A DNA stretch of 64,000 bases from Crocodylus rhombifer (GCA_038503035.1 JAVSML010020399.1:33564-97563); one strand, 5' to 3'. Shown: positions 14,401-30,075, numbered from the stretch's first letter. Numbers and translations are program-made. The notes: generated from the letters alone by a model not told the origin.

Positions 14401-17400
14401 CTAGATCACAAGAAAAGTGATTATTTTGGCTTCCATTGACTTTCTTTGCCTTCCACCCTGGATTTTTTTCCTTTTTTTGGTCTGCTGTCCTAGGTCACTT
14501 GAAGGAGCAGAAATTTTGATTAGCAGAGGATCATATTTTTGCCTTACCCATTTGACATTTTAATGTGTAGTAAATGTATCCATAGATCAGACTGGGCATA
14601 TCTTCTGGTAGCCTGGGCAATAACTTCAAACACAGACACATTGCTAGGTCATGCATTCCCATCTACAGTGTTAGATTTGGTTTCTTATCAGAACAAGGTT
14701 GCTGTAACGCCTTCATCTTCAAATGAGATCAGCCTGGTGCCCTTGTCCTGGTTTTGCAGACATGCAGCTCCCTGAAACCAAGAGGCAATTTCATGATAAT
14801 GCTTTTATTAGAAAATCTGTGTGAAACATGAAGTAACTTTGTCTTCCTTGTTGCAGATCCATAACATGGTGGCAGTGCTGGAAGTAATCTCCAGTTTGGA
14901 GAAATATCCCATTACCAAAGAGGCACTTGAGGTATGTCACCTTGCGTGTGGAATCAACACATGCTTATTGTATGAGTGAACTCTCTCTGTACAAGATCCT
15001 TTAATACTCTTAAGGTATAACTTAATGCAAAGCTAGATAACTTGGAAAAGAATAGAGTTTTTAAAAAGTCATCCCAGTAAATTCCCCTGGGCTTCCCTGA
15101 CATCTTGGTAGGATGGAGCAAGTGACTTTCTGGGTCCTAGATCAGTGGAGGGTGAGGTATGTAGTGCAATCCACTTTCTGTTCATAGCAGGTACCAGAGT
15201 AATTCCTGCTTGCTGCTGGTTAACTCCATGGCTGATTCAGCCTTTGGTATGTTATATGACTGGTCACTTTTCCTTTTCTTTTTTTTCTTGACCCAGTCAG
15301 AATTGTGTCCTCGTATACATCCGTAGGATGAATTTGAAATATGCCTAATTTTGTTTTGGTGCCTGACTGGTAAGGTTAGTTCCCCCAGGCAAGAATTTTA
15401 CACAGCTAGAAAGAACACTTCTTATGACTGAACCATACTTGGATGGTCTTATTGTTCAATTCATCCTTCACGCTGAACTGTTCTTATGTACACCTTATTC
15501 TACCCTGGGGGTGTTTAAGAGGAGGTTAGATGAACATTTTGCCGGGGTCATTTGACCCCAGTATTCTTTCCTGCCATGGCAGGGGGTTGGACTAGATGAT
15601 CTGCTCAGGTCCCTTCCGACCCTAGAAACTATGAAACTAACTATGAAACTATGAAACAATGTGGGATCTGGTTAAGAATAAACCTTATGAGATGAAAAGG
15701 CCCAGCACCTCTGCTGGCGGTAGGGTGCATCCATAGGCTTGCATTCATCAGCCTCATTAAGCCCTCTGAGAGCTGTGTCCAAAGATTTTTTGCCTCTAAA
15801 TGTCTAAAATATTTGTAGTTGGAGTACCGCAAGGATATTGGGATACTGCTGTATCTACTGCCTATATCGACTGACAATGGTGGCATCTTCCCCAAGTCAG
15901 CATTTTGCATGTGGCTCGAGAAGTAGTTGTGGTTCTGCTAAAACTGCCTGTCAGTTTGGGATGGTTTGTTTAGCTTCCAATGCTGCTTTAATGCTGTGGA
16001 CCACCAAGGAGTCTGTTCTAGGATGCCGCACTATTAAATTCTCACTAAGACTAATGTTGAATAATCCTCTGTTGGCAGACAGACCTGGTGAGGCTCAGCT
16101 AACAGGTCTTTGTCCTCTTGTCCCTGGCCTTTAAGAATTGTGGTTGCTGCCACCAGGAAACTGCAAACTTGCAAACTGAACATTATTGTATTTCTCATAC
16201 AAGTATGACACGTCCTGTGGTAGAAAAGTGCTTTGATTGCTGCACTACACAGTACAACAGTATGTTATACACTTTGACTTTTGTGGCTGAGCATTACACT
16301 TCTAAATCATAAACTTTGCTATTAGAGTTTAATGTTCAGTCAGCCAGGCACCAGAGGCTCCAGCTAAACTCGCCCATTCTGCATGAAAAATGTCAAACTT
16401 AAATTCCAGGTTCCCGTCTTTAGCTCATGACTGCATACACTGGGATCTCTTTCAAAAGATTATTCTCTTCCACTTATGACAGCAGCATTACTTTTCCAGT
16501 AGGATGTCAGCTGCCTGCTGATGGTTCTGCTGAAACCCACAGCATCATGCCTCTAAAGAACTTTATAGACTATTCAGGAGGATTCCAAATTATGTACCTT
16601 ACTGGGAATCTTTCTTTCGGGAACCACACAGCACTGCTTGGTTAACTCAAGCCACAGTAATGACACTGCTTTCCCAGTGGACACCAGTTAAGATGTATCC
16701 AAACTTCTGTCCATTCCAAACCTATTTTATATAACGTATCTTAATGTGTGCCATTCTCCCTGCATGCAAAAGCAGCTTGATTCCTTCACAGTATGCGTTT
16801 TTAATTTAATTTGATCCAGAAGCACTCCTTCCATTTAGTATGGCTTCTGGAGCAGCTGCCTGAGGTTACTGGATATATCTGCAGTATAAGCAAAAAACAG
16901 AGCTCCACGTATCTTTGTCACATGTTGAGGGGAGCTTGTCATGTTTAGGCATCTGAAAATGTTGACCATCCATAAATCCCTTCGGAAATCATTGGATTTT
17001 GTTCTTGTCCTGAGGGAAAAGGTGCTGTGTGAACAACGCTTGACTCAGGTTCTGTTTCTTTGTGTCCCTCACTATCCAACACGTGGTCCTTTGTGGTGAG
17101 TGTGCACCTCGTCTGGCCAGACGAATTTCCCACAGAACTTGCAAAGGTTTTTCTCTGTCACTTCCAAAGTTCTACTGATAAAGGATTTCCTTTCCCATCT
17201 TCTTTGCAAAGGGCTCCCATGGCACGCTGGCCAGGAAAGAGACAAGACAGCAAAGCAAACTTGTGTAGTTTCCTTGCATGGCAGGCCTTTGGGTCTGCCG
17301 AACCAACCCCCTTGCAAAGAGAAGAGTGAGCCATTATATTTAGCTGGTTTTTTTTTTTTTTTTGGCTAGGATATTTGTTGGTAGACTATATCTGGTAACA

Positions 17401-19183
17401 GGTGAAAATGCATTTTAGGACTTAAGTCATGATACCATCTCTCTCTTGGAAATTATAAATGTTTTTTGTGAAACTTCTTATTTACTTACAGGAAACAAGA
17501 CTAGGGAAGCTCATCAATGATGTACGAAAGAAAACGTCCAATGAAGAACTTGCTAAACGTGCCAAGAAATTGCTGCGGAATTGGCAAAAACTAATAGAAC
17601 CAGTAACCCCGAATGAACCCGTGCCAAGAGGATTGCCGAATCCGCCTGGGTCAGCAAATGGCGGTGCTCACAACTGTAAACCAGAAGCGCCACCTGCTGC
17701 AATGCCTGGATCCAAGCCCGTGAATGAGTTGAAAAGCAGGAATGACATACAAAGGCTGAACTCCCCGAAACCAGAGAAACTGGGAAATCGGAAGAGGAAA
17801 GCTGAACATAGGGATGGGCATCAGGGCCCCCCTCCTCCTAAAGTTTCCAAAGCAAGTCACGAAGTATTGCAAAACTCTTCACCCCCGCCAACTAATGGGA
17901 TTGGGGGGAGCCCCGAAAGCTTTCCCAGTCCTGTAGATGTAAGCTTGCACACGGGGCCTGAAACCAGCAGGACAGAACACAGTGAAAATGACAAACACAG
18001 TAAGATCCCAGTAAATGCTGTAAAACCTCATACCAGTTCTCCAGGACTTGTAAAACCTTCAAGCACTTCCTCACTATTAAAGACTGCAGTGCTTCAGCAG
18101 CATGAGAAATCAGAAGAAATCGCAGGACAGCACCAACCTAAGAGCCCACGTTGTTCCTCGTTTAGTCCTAGAAGTGTTAGGCAGGATACTTTTCCTCGAC
18201 AACATACCACATACTCACCAAAGGGTTCAATGCCTAGTCCATCTCAAAGGTCCCAGTTCTTAGACACTGCACAGGTGCCGTCACCACCACCATCCTTGAT
18301 GCAACCATCAACACCTCCAATGCCAGCAAAAAGACTGGAGGTTTCTCAGCAATCAGGACCTGAGGTATCTCACCATTGGCAGGAGCAGGTATCTTCTGAA
18401 AGCCAGCACAGGCATCCAACAGGGACATTTCCACAGCACACATCTCCTGGCTGTAAAACCAGCTCACATCCTGGGGAGTCTTTAACACCACACATTGGCT
18501 TTTCACAGGACACTTCAAAAATGGACAGCGATGATGCTGCTTCAGGTTCAGATAGTAAAAAGAAGAAAAGGTACAGACCCAGAGACTACACGGTCAACTT
18601 GGATGGGCAGGTCACAGAAGGGGGTGTGAAACCTGTCAGGTTAAAAGAGAGAAAACTCACTTTTGATCCCATGACTGGACAGATAAAACCTCTAACACAA
18701 AAAGACCCCTTGCAGGTAGAAATTCCTGCACTTGCTGAACAGCACAGGACAGAAACAGAAGAGCAGGAGCAAAAACCCAACCTGCAAAGTCCTTTTGAAC
18801 AAACGAACTGGAAAGAATTATCCAGAAATGAAATAATTCAGTCCTATTTAAATAGACAGAGTAGCTTGCTGTCGTCTTCAGGAGTACAAACCCCTGGTGC
18901 TCACTACTTCATGTCTGAATATTTAAAGCAGGAGGAAAGCACTAGAAAAGAGGCTAGAAAGACTCATGTTCTAGCTCCTCACAGCAAGCCCACAGACTTG
19001 CCTGGGATCACGAGAGAGGTCACAAGTGATGATCTCAACAGAATACGTGAACATCACTGGCCAGGTGTGAACGGTTGTTTTGATACACAGGGTAACTGGT
19101 ATGATTGGACGCAGTGCATATCTTTAGATCCACATGGGGATGATGGTAGATTGAATATCCTGCCTTATGTCTGCCTAGACTGA
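44..19183 (+). CDS. MED26: MED26, Mediator complex subunit 26 (3 coding exons)
   Basis: Join 44-118, 14857-14931, 17492-19183; 613 codons plus stop, close to the roughly 600 aa of the human protein. MED26 is a metazoan Mediator subunit that links Mediator to TFIID and to elongation factors in the nucleus. Residues about 10-88, across all three exons, form the TFIIS N-terminal (LW) helical domain, seen in QQIRDRLLQAID, VISSLEKYPITKEALE, TRLGKLINDVRKKT and AKRAKKLLRNWQKLIEP. A long Ser/Pro-rich low-complexity middle follows, then a basic KKKKRYRPRDYTVN stretch near residue 405 that looks like a nuclear signal. The conserved Mediator-binding C-terminus includes SPFEQTNWKELSRNEIIQSY and ends GRLNILPYVCLD. 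Both introns are GT-AG in phase 0. The identification rests on end-to-end recognition of the family. Confidence 0.97.
5426..5460. repeat. (TA)n microsatellite
   Basis: About 17 uninterrupted TA units lie in MED26 intron 1, probably length-polymorphic. The apparent minus-strand ORF across it (IYIYIY...) is an artefact of the repeat. Confidence 0.95.
7985..8060 (+). repeat. Decayed CR1-type LINE reverse-transcriptase scrap
   Basis: Reading bases near 8010-8055 gives FGPPLFHSFISDLD, which resembles the CR1 reverse-transcriptase motif GPLLFNIFINDLD. The resemblance stops after 'gatctagat'. It is small and degenerate, so confidence is low. Confidence 0.35.
10070..10225 (-). repeat. Amniote MIR-type core-SINE, antisense
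   Basis: Signature stretches of the MIR reverse complement appear in order: 'accgaggcacaaagaaa', 'gaggtcacactggaagcc', 'cagagcagggaactggatcc', then 'cttggccatcctttct'. It is an old, diverged copy in MED26 intron 1. Confidence 0.65.
12444..12525 (+). repeat. 28-bp direct tandem repeat, two exact copies plus one decayed
   Basis: The unit begins gagcaagtgtgtgcgtcttc and runs through 'taaagggc'. It occurs at 12444-12471 and 12472-12499, followed by a diverged third copy to about 12525. Identical neighbouring copies suggest a recent duplication. Confidence 0.9.
14857..14931 (+). CDS. MED26: MED26 coding exon 2
   Basis: 25 codons, IHNMVAVLEVISSLEKYPIT onward, between acceptor ttgcag and donor gtatgt. 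It is phase 0 on both sides and encodes the middle of the TFIIS N-terminal domain. It is too short to stand out as an ORF. Confidence 0.95.
14932..17491 (+). other. MED26: MED26 intron 2
   Basis: This 2.6 kb intron carries a CR1 tail at 15500-15658 and a poly(T) run at about 17348-17363. I see no other recognisable feature. Confidence 0.85.
15500..15658 (+). mobile_element. CR1 LINE, 5'-truncated 3' end
   Basis: It starts in the last codons of the CR1 ORF (LGVFKRRLDEHF), continues through 'gggtcatttgaccccag' and 'cagggggttggactagatga', and ends in 'actatgaaac' tail repeats at about 15626-15658. Short 3' fragments with an octamer-type tail are usual for CR1. The style resembles crocodilian CR1 subfamilies. 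Confidence 0.85.
17492..19183 (+). CDS. MED26: MED26 coding exon 3 (terminal, large)
   Basis: 563 codons plus TGA. It starts ETRLGKLINDVRKKT after acceptor ttacttacag. The open frame runs upstream to 17459, but that part is intronic. It carries the end of the LW domain, the Ser/Pro-rich linker and the conserved C-terminal Mediator-binding region. Confidence 0.97.
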   Translation, partial: ETRLGKLINDVRKKTSNEELAKRAKKLLRNWQKLIEPVTPNEPVPRGLPNPPGSANGGAHNCKPEAPPAAMPGSKPVNELKSRNDIQRLNSPKPEKLGNRKRKAEHRDGHQGPPPPKVSKASHEVLQNSSPPPTNGIGGSPESFPSPVDVSLHTGPETSRTEHSENDKHSKIPVNAVKPHTSSPGLVKPSSTSSLLKTAVLQQHEKSEEIAGQHQPKSPRCSSFSPRSVRQDTFPRQHTTYSPKGSMPSPSQRSQFLDTAQVPSPPPSLMQPSTPPMPAKRLEVSQQSGPEVSHHWQEQVSSESQHRHPTGTFPQHTSPGCKTSSHPGESLTPHIGFSQDTSKMDSDDAASGSDSKKKKRYRPRDYTVNLDGQVTEGGVKPVRLKERKLTFDPMTGQIKPLTQKDPLQVEIPALAEQHRTETEEQEQKPNLQSPFEQTNWKELSRNEIIQSYLNRQSSLLSSSGVQTPGAHYFMSEYLKQEESTRKEARKTHVLAPHSKPTDLPGITREVTSDDLNRIREHHWPGVNGCFDTQGNWYDWTQCISLDPHGDDGRLNILPYVCLD

Positions 19184-20205
19184 GTACTGTTTGCTAAAAT
19201 GCTTTTACATCTGCAGTTAGCAAAGATGGCAGACACTATGCCACTTAACATGGAGAGAGCCTCCTGTCATGGACAAAGAGGCCCACCGAGCAGAGGGTGT
19301 GAAGGAGCTGGTTCTTTTCAGCTCTTTCCTTTCAATTCTCCTATTGTGAAATGCTGCTACCAGTTTACTAACAAAATTGCAAAGGAAGGCATACGGAGGT
19401 TGATAAATTGAGTTCAAAACTCTATAGCAAGCCAGCTATAAAGTGTTAGTCCCCAAGAAGTGAAGATGATTTCCAGCACTTTGTGAATGCCGGAATCTTA
19501 TTACAGGCAGGTACAGATAATTTGTGGAAGTTACCTTAACAAAAAATGCATCTATTTATTTGACTTGATTTGGGTTTTTATTTGGCAGTGAAATATCCGA
19601 GACAAATGTGCAAAAACTGTAGTTTTATTTGCATCACACATCTCTGCCCCGATTGCGTTCTTTTACAGTCATGTAGTACAGAGATTGGTTTTAAACAGCA
19701 GGTGTTGCACTGCAGGCTGGCGAGCCAGCTTCAGCTCAACATTCCATAGGCATCCACATATTTTAGTCTGGTTTCAGTTTAAATCCAGTCTCTGAGAAAT
19801 GCTGCAAAAACTAGTTATTTTAGTTGTTGTTCAAACTTGATCCCACCACTACCAGCCAAATAATTTTTCTCTTTTCCCAATCTGGAAATTTCTAGGGGGG
19901 GGAACATCACCTTTTCTAGAATCCAAAAGTAATGAGGGTGCTACAAGTTTGTAACTGTACTGTGAGAGGGAAAAAGGAAGCCTGTTTGTATGCTGGAAAT
20001 ATACTTGTTACCATTCCTTTAGATATTGTTTGCCTTATGGATATCCATCATAAACGCAATTTGCAAAAACAAAGAGCCTTAGTGAATGTACAGTAACTAG
20101 ACTTCTGTGTTCTTGGGATGCAGAAGGGAGCAACTTTGCTATTTGGTCCTTTAAGTGGACACATTGTGATATAAATGTGGAAATAAAAAAAATTTGCACA
20201 AAAAA
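19184..20205 (+). other. MED26: MED26 3'UTR
   Basis: Non-coding sequence from the stop codon to the AATAAA at 20182-20187, which I take as the likely poly(A) signal. The cleavage site is inferred. Confidence 0.6.
20182..20187 (+). terminator. MED26: Poly(A) signal AATAAA, MED26
   Basis: First canonical AATAAA downstream of the MED26 stop, about 1 kb away, followed by GT/T-rich sequence ('aaaaagtttgtgaattattt'). Confidence 0.55.
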
Positions 20206-21812
20206 GTTTGTGAATTATTTATATTTGAAGTTGTTTAAAGTTTGGCCAGTTCAGACAAGCCAAATGATGATGACTGAAACAGAGTATGTTCTGCATAGTG
20301 TGACAAACCTGCATCCTGTTTAGTATTTTTCTAAGCCAATTGGAGATGATTAGTGATAGACAATGTATTTTCCAGCTTTTCTTAGTCTTCCAAGTGTGCT
20401 GACAATATTTAGTAATATGTTGGACTTTATTTAAAACTCTGGCTAAATCCAGGAGGAACACGTTTAGTTTTAGAGACTGTCCTACAAGTTACTGTTAAGG
20501 TACCCCAGCTAATTATTTGGTTTTCTCTTCAGTAACTTAATAATCCCAAATGTTAATTATGACTTCTTTTATCAAGGTCTGGTTAAAAACAGCTTATATT
20601 CAATACAGCAGGCTAAATGTCTCCAACTGTTATGACTTGAATAATCAGGACCACTTTCTTTTTTACTGCCTCTGAGATTAGTTTTCTCTCCTACTATATT
20701 AAGATTTTTTTTGTCTTAATGTTGCTGCCTCTAGTGACCAGAAAAGCACCATTGGGCCCTGATCCTGCTTCCATGGAGGCACTTGGCAAAACTTCCGTGA
20801 GAGCAGGATCAGATGCTTAATTATTTATACAAGTTTTAAAATACAAGTGCTTCATTGGGTGAGCATTGGCTTGTTCCATGGAGAATAATGTGAAAAGTGT
20901 TTGACGTCTAACCCTTTCTATTCAGACTGAATGCTTTTGTGATTTGCCTGGCTGGTGAAATTTGAAATCTGCTGTACGTGGGTATTTCAGAAATCTCTTA
21001 CTGGTACCTCACTGTTTCTTTTCTAAATATTAAGGTCATAGGGAGAGGCTTCCCAGATGGAGAAACTAGTTACCACGAAATGTTTCCAAGTATATTTTCA
21101 GTTTACTTCCATTTTACCCTTCTGCAGTGATAAGGTCATGCAGGCTGTTTAGGGCTGGGAAAATTAAATGAATCTTGTGAGTCATGGTGGAGGTGGGCTA
21201 GGAAGGCTTATCATCCTAGAAATGCTTGACCTTGTTTATGTAGAAAACTTTAAATATATTTATTTTTGCACCAAAAGAGTCTCTGTTCTTTCTCTCCCCC
21301 TTCTACTCTTTCCCTGAATCACCATCTTGGACGGAGGGGAGGGGAGGGGTGTCTCATCCTCTCATTAAGGAGGCCTCAATATAGGGACTAATCTCAGGGA
21401 ATGCTTTTATTTGCTAATTAGACCTGGGCACACTCTTTCCCTCTCCCTTCCCCCCACCCCCTGCTTGGCCACTTTTCTGTGGAAATTCTGACCGGGGCCC
21501 TGTGGCAGAAGGTAATGCTCCGACTTTCAGTGGTGTCCACTAACTTGCTGCTGTATCCAGTGGTGCTGTAAAATAAGTATCGGGCTCAGCTCTTACCCCT
21601 TGACAATATGATTCTGTTGGATTTTATTTTTTTTTTATTGTGGGCTTTAAATCTTACTAGTTTTTAGAGTTTTTGTGGAGACAGTCAACCTGTTTGGATA
21701 TAACCCAGGGTAAAAATAGATTTGGCATCTATATATTTTTCCATGTTACGTTGGTGTAAAGAGTTCTGTGGGCTCCAACAACTGTGAAGATGTTTACAAG
21801 GTGTTTTTGTCA
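20206..21812. other. Intergenic, MED26 to SLC35E1
   Basis: AT-rich sequence between two genes on the same strand. I see no gene or clear repeat. The minus-strand 80-residue ORF at 20219-20461 has no recognisable family. Confidence 0.6.
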
Positions 21813-22212
21813 NNNNNNNNNNNNNNNNNNNNNNNNNNNNNNNNNNNNNNNNNNNNNNNNNNNNNNNNNNNNNNNNNNNNNNNNNNNNNNNNNNNNNNNN
21901 NNNNNNNNNNNNNNNNNNNNNNNNNNNNNNNNNNNNNNNNNNNNNNNNNNNNNNNNNNNNNNNNNNNNNNNNNNNNNNNNNNNNNNNNNNNNNNNNNNNN
22001 NNNNNNNNNNNNNNNNNNNNNNNNNNNNNNNNNNNNNNNNNNNNNNNNNNNNNNNNNNNNNNNNNNNNNNNNNNNNNNNNNNNNNNNNNNNNNNNNNNNN
22101 NNNNNNNNNNNNNNNNNNNNNNNNNNNNNNNNNNNNNNNNNNNNNNNNNNNNNNNNNNNNNNNNNNNNNNNNNNNNNNNNNNNNNNNNNNNNNNNNNNNN
22201 NNNNNNNNNNNN
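21813..22212. other. Assembly gap, 400 N
   Basis: Exactly 400 undetermined bases. The right edge falls inside a GC-rich SLC35E1 first exon, so the gap hides the SLC35E1 start codon, 5'UTR and promoter. Long ORFs that cross it consist mostly of X. Confidence 1.
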
Positions 22213-25936
<3,724 letters not shown>

Positions 25937-26475
25937 CATTTTGGCAAACAGGTATAGACTGTTATGCAAGATTTACCCAGCATTATCAGAAACTTCTGGC
26001 ACATCCATGAATGTAAAGCTAATGGTATTTGTACAGATTTTGCAGAAGGGAAGATGATGGTGTGTGGAAAGGGGTACAGGCTTTCATCTTCAGCTGAGCA
26101 TCTCTAAACATGATGCAGTTGGGTTTGACATTTGCCAGGATCTCAGTGTGAGAGTTATACTGTACATTCAGTTCCAAAGCGCAAGCTTGAAGCTGCAGCA
26201 TAAATATCTGCTGTCATTGCCATATAATGAAAGGTCTCATGCCCGTCAATAATATTTAAAGTAAAATTTGGGGGAAAAGGGGAGCATAGAGAACTGACGT
26301 CTCAAATTCATGTCACTGTCACAGTTTTAATTATTAACAAATGGAGTAACAGAGCTAAAGGCTCTAGTCATCACGTTTTCTGAATCATGAAGTCTTGTAA
26401 CTTTTTCAGGAATCAGTTTTTCCCCGACAACATAGAAAACTTGTTGGCAAATAAAGTATTTGTAACAATGTGACT
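25937..26475 (+). other. SLC35E1: SLC35E1 3'UTR (minimum extent)
   Basis: Sequence from the stop to just past the first AATAAA at 26450-26455. Longer 3'UTR forms using later signals (AATAAA at about 28731) cannot be excluded. Confidence 0.5.
26450..26455 (+). terminator. SLC35E1: Poly(A) signal AATAAA, SLC35E1
   Basis: First canonical hexamer after the SLC35E1 stop, 514 bases downstream, followed by a TG/T-rich stretch. Confidence 0.5.
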
Positions 26476-27195
26476 TATTTTTCCCTGTGACTTGCTCCAG
26501 ATTTGCCTTATAAAGTTGACTTATGTTGAGACAGGAACTTAAAAGGATTAGGGTGTTCAATTTCCCCATAAAAAAAACAAAAAAATGTGTTTCATCATGT
26601 GACTGTTTAAGTATGTGGCCTTTGATGAGAAACACCGTAATTGTTTACTAAAGCTATACACCTAGCCCGGGGTTGTTTCATAAGCTTCTAACTTAGTTCT
26701 ACTGAAACTACTGCCTATTCTACCTGACTTCTGCTTTCAGCTAAGGTCTGAAAGGTAACTCCGTATCTCTCTCTTCCTGCAATTTCCCTACCTTGATTAA
26801 TGATTTGTGAGGGATTGTTTTTGGTTGAGTAGATGCATAAAATCATGAAGAATGAGGATAGGATTCTGACATTTTGCATTTTTAATGTAACTGAAGGTAG
26901 TCTGACAACAGTTTTTCCTGTGTTGAAGGAAATATGGTAGATATTGCATCTGTGTAGGTGGGGACTGTTTTTGAACCAGGTTTCTGGGCCTTGCTTCCCT
27001 GGCAGAAAACCATCCTACAATGGGATCCTGGCAGAGTAGATGCAAAGTTCTTGCCCATTGGATGTTGACCAGGTATCAGTGACCAACTTAATAATGGATT
27101 GGTGCTTTACAAAACGTTCCTTCCCCTTTATTCTCTGTATGGACTATGGTAGAAGAGAGGGAATGTTGTGATTCCCTCCCCTTGATTATTTACAC

Positions 27196-27382
27196 CAGTG
27201 GTTTTCAGCCTGTGGTCCACAGCCCCCTGGGGGTCTCCAGACTGTGTCTAAGAGGCTTGCGAAAGTTGACTGTGATCAGTCAAAAGTGCATGAATACCCA
27301 CATGTACAATGCAGAGGGGCCCACATCTCCATTTGAAATGTTTAGGGGTCCACAAATGAAATAAAAAGGTTGAAAACCACTG
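27196..27382 (+). mobile_element. hAT-type non-autonomous element, 187 bp
   Basis: Ends are inverted: 'cagtggttttcagcct' and '...aggttgaaaaccactg'. Flanking octamers atttacac and atatatac match at 6 of 8 positions, fitting a decayed 8-bp target duplication. There is no transposase. Confidence 0.85.
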
Positions 27383-27784
27383 ATATATACAATTCTGTGG
27401 AAGTTCAAAATCAAGCTTGTTCTTGGTGTGTTGGTGCTTATGGAAATTACCAGTGTAATATCTTCCTTGCTATGGCCCAAAGAAGAGAACGGTGCTTCTG
27501 GGGACTGGGTCATAGACACTGTTGGTACAAGTAAACAGAACTTAATTGATCTCATGGAGTTGTCTGGTGGTGGTCGTATGGAGTCTAGACCTGGAAGTCT
27601 AGAAAAGTCTGGAAAAGCCCATAGTAGCAAAATGGTTTATTTTAAGCAAAGCTTTGGGCATGAGACTTTTCCCAAGTGACAGTTGATTTGGAACTGCTTT
27701 TGCACCCAATATGAAGACACACCTTGTGTTTTAAGAAATCCTTTTGACATCTGAGTGCCATTACGTAAACACAGAGGGATGATA

Positions 27785-28060
27785 TTGTTGTTAAGACGCT
27801 GGACTGACTCTAGCACAGACTTCCTGTGTAACTTTGGGCGAGTCGTTTGGGCTGAGATTTTTCTGAGGGGTTAAGAAATGAGGTGTCTAGTTAAATTATT
27901 TTCAGTGGGATTTGGGTGCCTAGCTCTTGAAGATCACTGGCAGAATTTTAATTTTATTCTTTGTGCCTCCATTCCCCATCTATAGAATGGGGATGATTCT
28001 TCCCTACCTCAGGGGTGCTGTACTGGGATTTGCAGATGACAGGGGAAGCATAGAAATGGA
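27785..28060 (+). repeat. MIR-type core-SINE, sense, split by an insertion
   Basis: 'agcacagacttcctgtgtaa' and 'ctttgggcgagtcg' match the MIR core, and 'gcctccattccccatctata' and 'gaatggggatgattcttccc' match its tail. About 110 bases of other sequence (roughly 27848-27958) separate the halves. Confidence 0.7.
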
Positions 28061-29989
28061 TAAAGGTATTCTCCTGTGCTTTTCCTGGTGTGCCTACCAC
28101 CATCATAATATCTTAGTACTAATGTGAATCATCCCTTTGAGGAAGGCACCGTTCCCATCTCATTTTCTTCCAGACTAGAGACTGCCTTAAACACCCTTGG
28201 GCAGCTTATTTCCTGAAGCATGTAGCTAGGTAATTTCATAAGACGTTTCTGAGGCAGCAGGACTTGGGCTGACTGGTCAGGTGTGTATTGGCAAGTGAGG
28301 GCTTTTTCCAGAGAATACCTTGTCAGGCTCCTGCAAATTCCACCTGGGGCTTTTGGCTTTCTTATCTCCTTTGAACAAAACTACTGCAACATGCAGTGCA
28401 AAAGGTGGGGATTCTCTCCAGGAGCCAGGATACAGACTGCAGAAGGCTCTGAACATGACAGTATGGCCTTTGGTCATGCCTCATTAGTTTATAGTTTATA
28501 CTCAGCATGGGGTTTGGAGTCTCCTTGAGTGCCTGAACCAAAGTCCCAAAGCAATAGTGCCCACAGTCAGGTAGAGGAAGTTTCTGATATTGTTGATATT
28601 TTAATCTTAAGCCTTTCAAGATTTTTGTTTAGCAAGGTGAAACATTTTTGTCTAGTTTTAACATGGTTTCTAAATTAGTAGCATATTTAACTTTGTATAT
28701 AAGCCTGTAGAAAGTATGAAAACACTGGAATAAAAAGGGCATATCTAGACAATTGTATATAATGACCCTAATATTAAAGGAAAGGGGGAATAGGGTTTTT
28801 TTGTGTTTTTTTACCTGTAGCACACCTTTGGAGTACCATAAATAAGTGGAAAAAATAGCTATCTGGGGAACTTGGGGCTTTTGAACAAAACTACTACTAG
28901 CTTAATGTTTTACATTTTTATCGTACAAATCACTACTAGATGTTTACATAGAATAAAACGGATACAGGTGCGTCTCCATAACTAATGCATGGACATTAGC
29001 TACAGCAACCTTTTGCAGTCTCCTGAGTCCCATAGCCTATCTGTAACCGTACACTGCAGAAGCACAGAATTGAGGAGTCTTTTTCCCCAAAAGGTACTAG
29101 ATACGACCACATGTGGGTTTTGCAGTCGTGTTGAGCCCATCAAAACTACTTGGTGCTTCTTGAGGGTATCTTGAAAAGTTCTTCCTAGCAAGTTCTGCTA
29201 TGACACCCAATGGTGGTAACTAGTGGTATCCTTATCCGAGTCTGTCGAACATTGATGTGTCTTGTTAGTTATCTAGAAGACCTGAACAATGAATGAAACC
29301 AAGACAAAGTTGTATTCTTTTAGCTTAGGGCTCTTGCAAAAATGACACTGGTCAAGTTAGATGAACTCTTGGTGACCAGCAGATCAAAAAAAATTAGTTT
29401 GTCAAAAGTAATGCGAGTTCAGTAGAATTTTTCTCACAGAAGAGCTTGGTGTTTCCTGTTCTCTGTAAACAACATGTCTTTTCTAGGACTTCCATCTTTG
29501 CACTGTTGTAAATGGGTTTGTGAGTTTGGGGGTTTTTTGATTTATCTATTTATTTTGTGTTTGTTTTGTTGCTAGGATAGCTATGTGGTGGCTGTCACAC
29601 CTGGTAAGGTAAATAGATATATGTAAATCATGGGACTACAATGAAACATTATGTAAATATTAACTGTTCATACTTGGTGCACAAGAAAAGGTTCCATTAT
29701 ATGTTTTCCACATGCTGACACTTCATGGATGAATTTAATGTATAATTAGAGTATCTCTATGTATTACCAAAAACTTGCTTATGAAATCTGGCACTCAGAA
29801 TAGAAAATAATGTGAATTTGCAATGGAATCTTTCTGGTTCTTTCTTCAGCTGTTTTACTCTGTGCTGTTGTGTATAACATAGTAGATGATCTCCCTCTGC
29901 TGACATTTGTGTTTCAGGTACCATTGCTGTTGATGCTAGAGGCTCCTCTTGGGATTGTTGTGAGAAACTTAAGGATGTTTTACCCTTTA

Positions 29990-30075
29990 GCTAGGTGGGT
30001 CAGCAAGCACTCTAATCCCTGCACCTGAAGGTTCGTATCCGGTACCCAGCTGTGTTGGTGCTAGCTCTGTGGTCA
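29990..30075 (+). repeat. Possible tRNA-derived SINE head
   Basis: 'tagctaggtgggt' resembles an RNA polymerase III A box, and 'ggttcgtatcc', 38 bases later, resembles a B box. No cloverleaf or intact acceptor stem is visible, so it is not called a tRNA gene. Confidence 0.35.

Larger units (their letters stand above)
119..14856 (+). other. MED26: MED26 intron 1 (14.7 kb)
   Basis: Long AT-leaning intron with no further MED26 exon found. It contains a poly(T) run (1935-1956), a (TA)n tract, a CR1 reverse-transcriptase scrap near 8010, an antisense MIR-type SINE near 10.1 kb and a 28-bp direct repeat at 12444. Short ORFs such as 11072-11368 show no family I recognise. Confidence 0.85.

Noticed and set aside
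17459..17491. ATG at 17459 as an alternative MED26 start
   Set aside because: It lies in the intron and would lose half of the TFIIS N-terminal domain; a strong acceptor at 17491 explains the open frame.
29990..30075. Functional tRNA gene
   Set aside because: A- and B-box-like motifs exist, but no cloverleaf or paired acceptor stem could be drawn.
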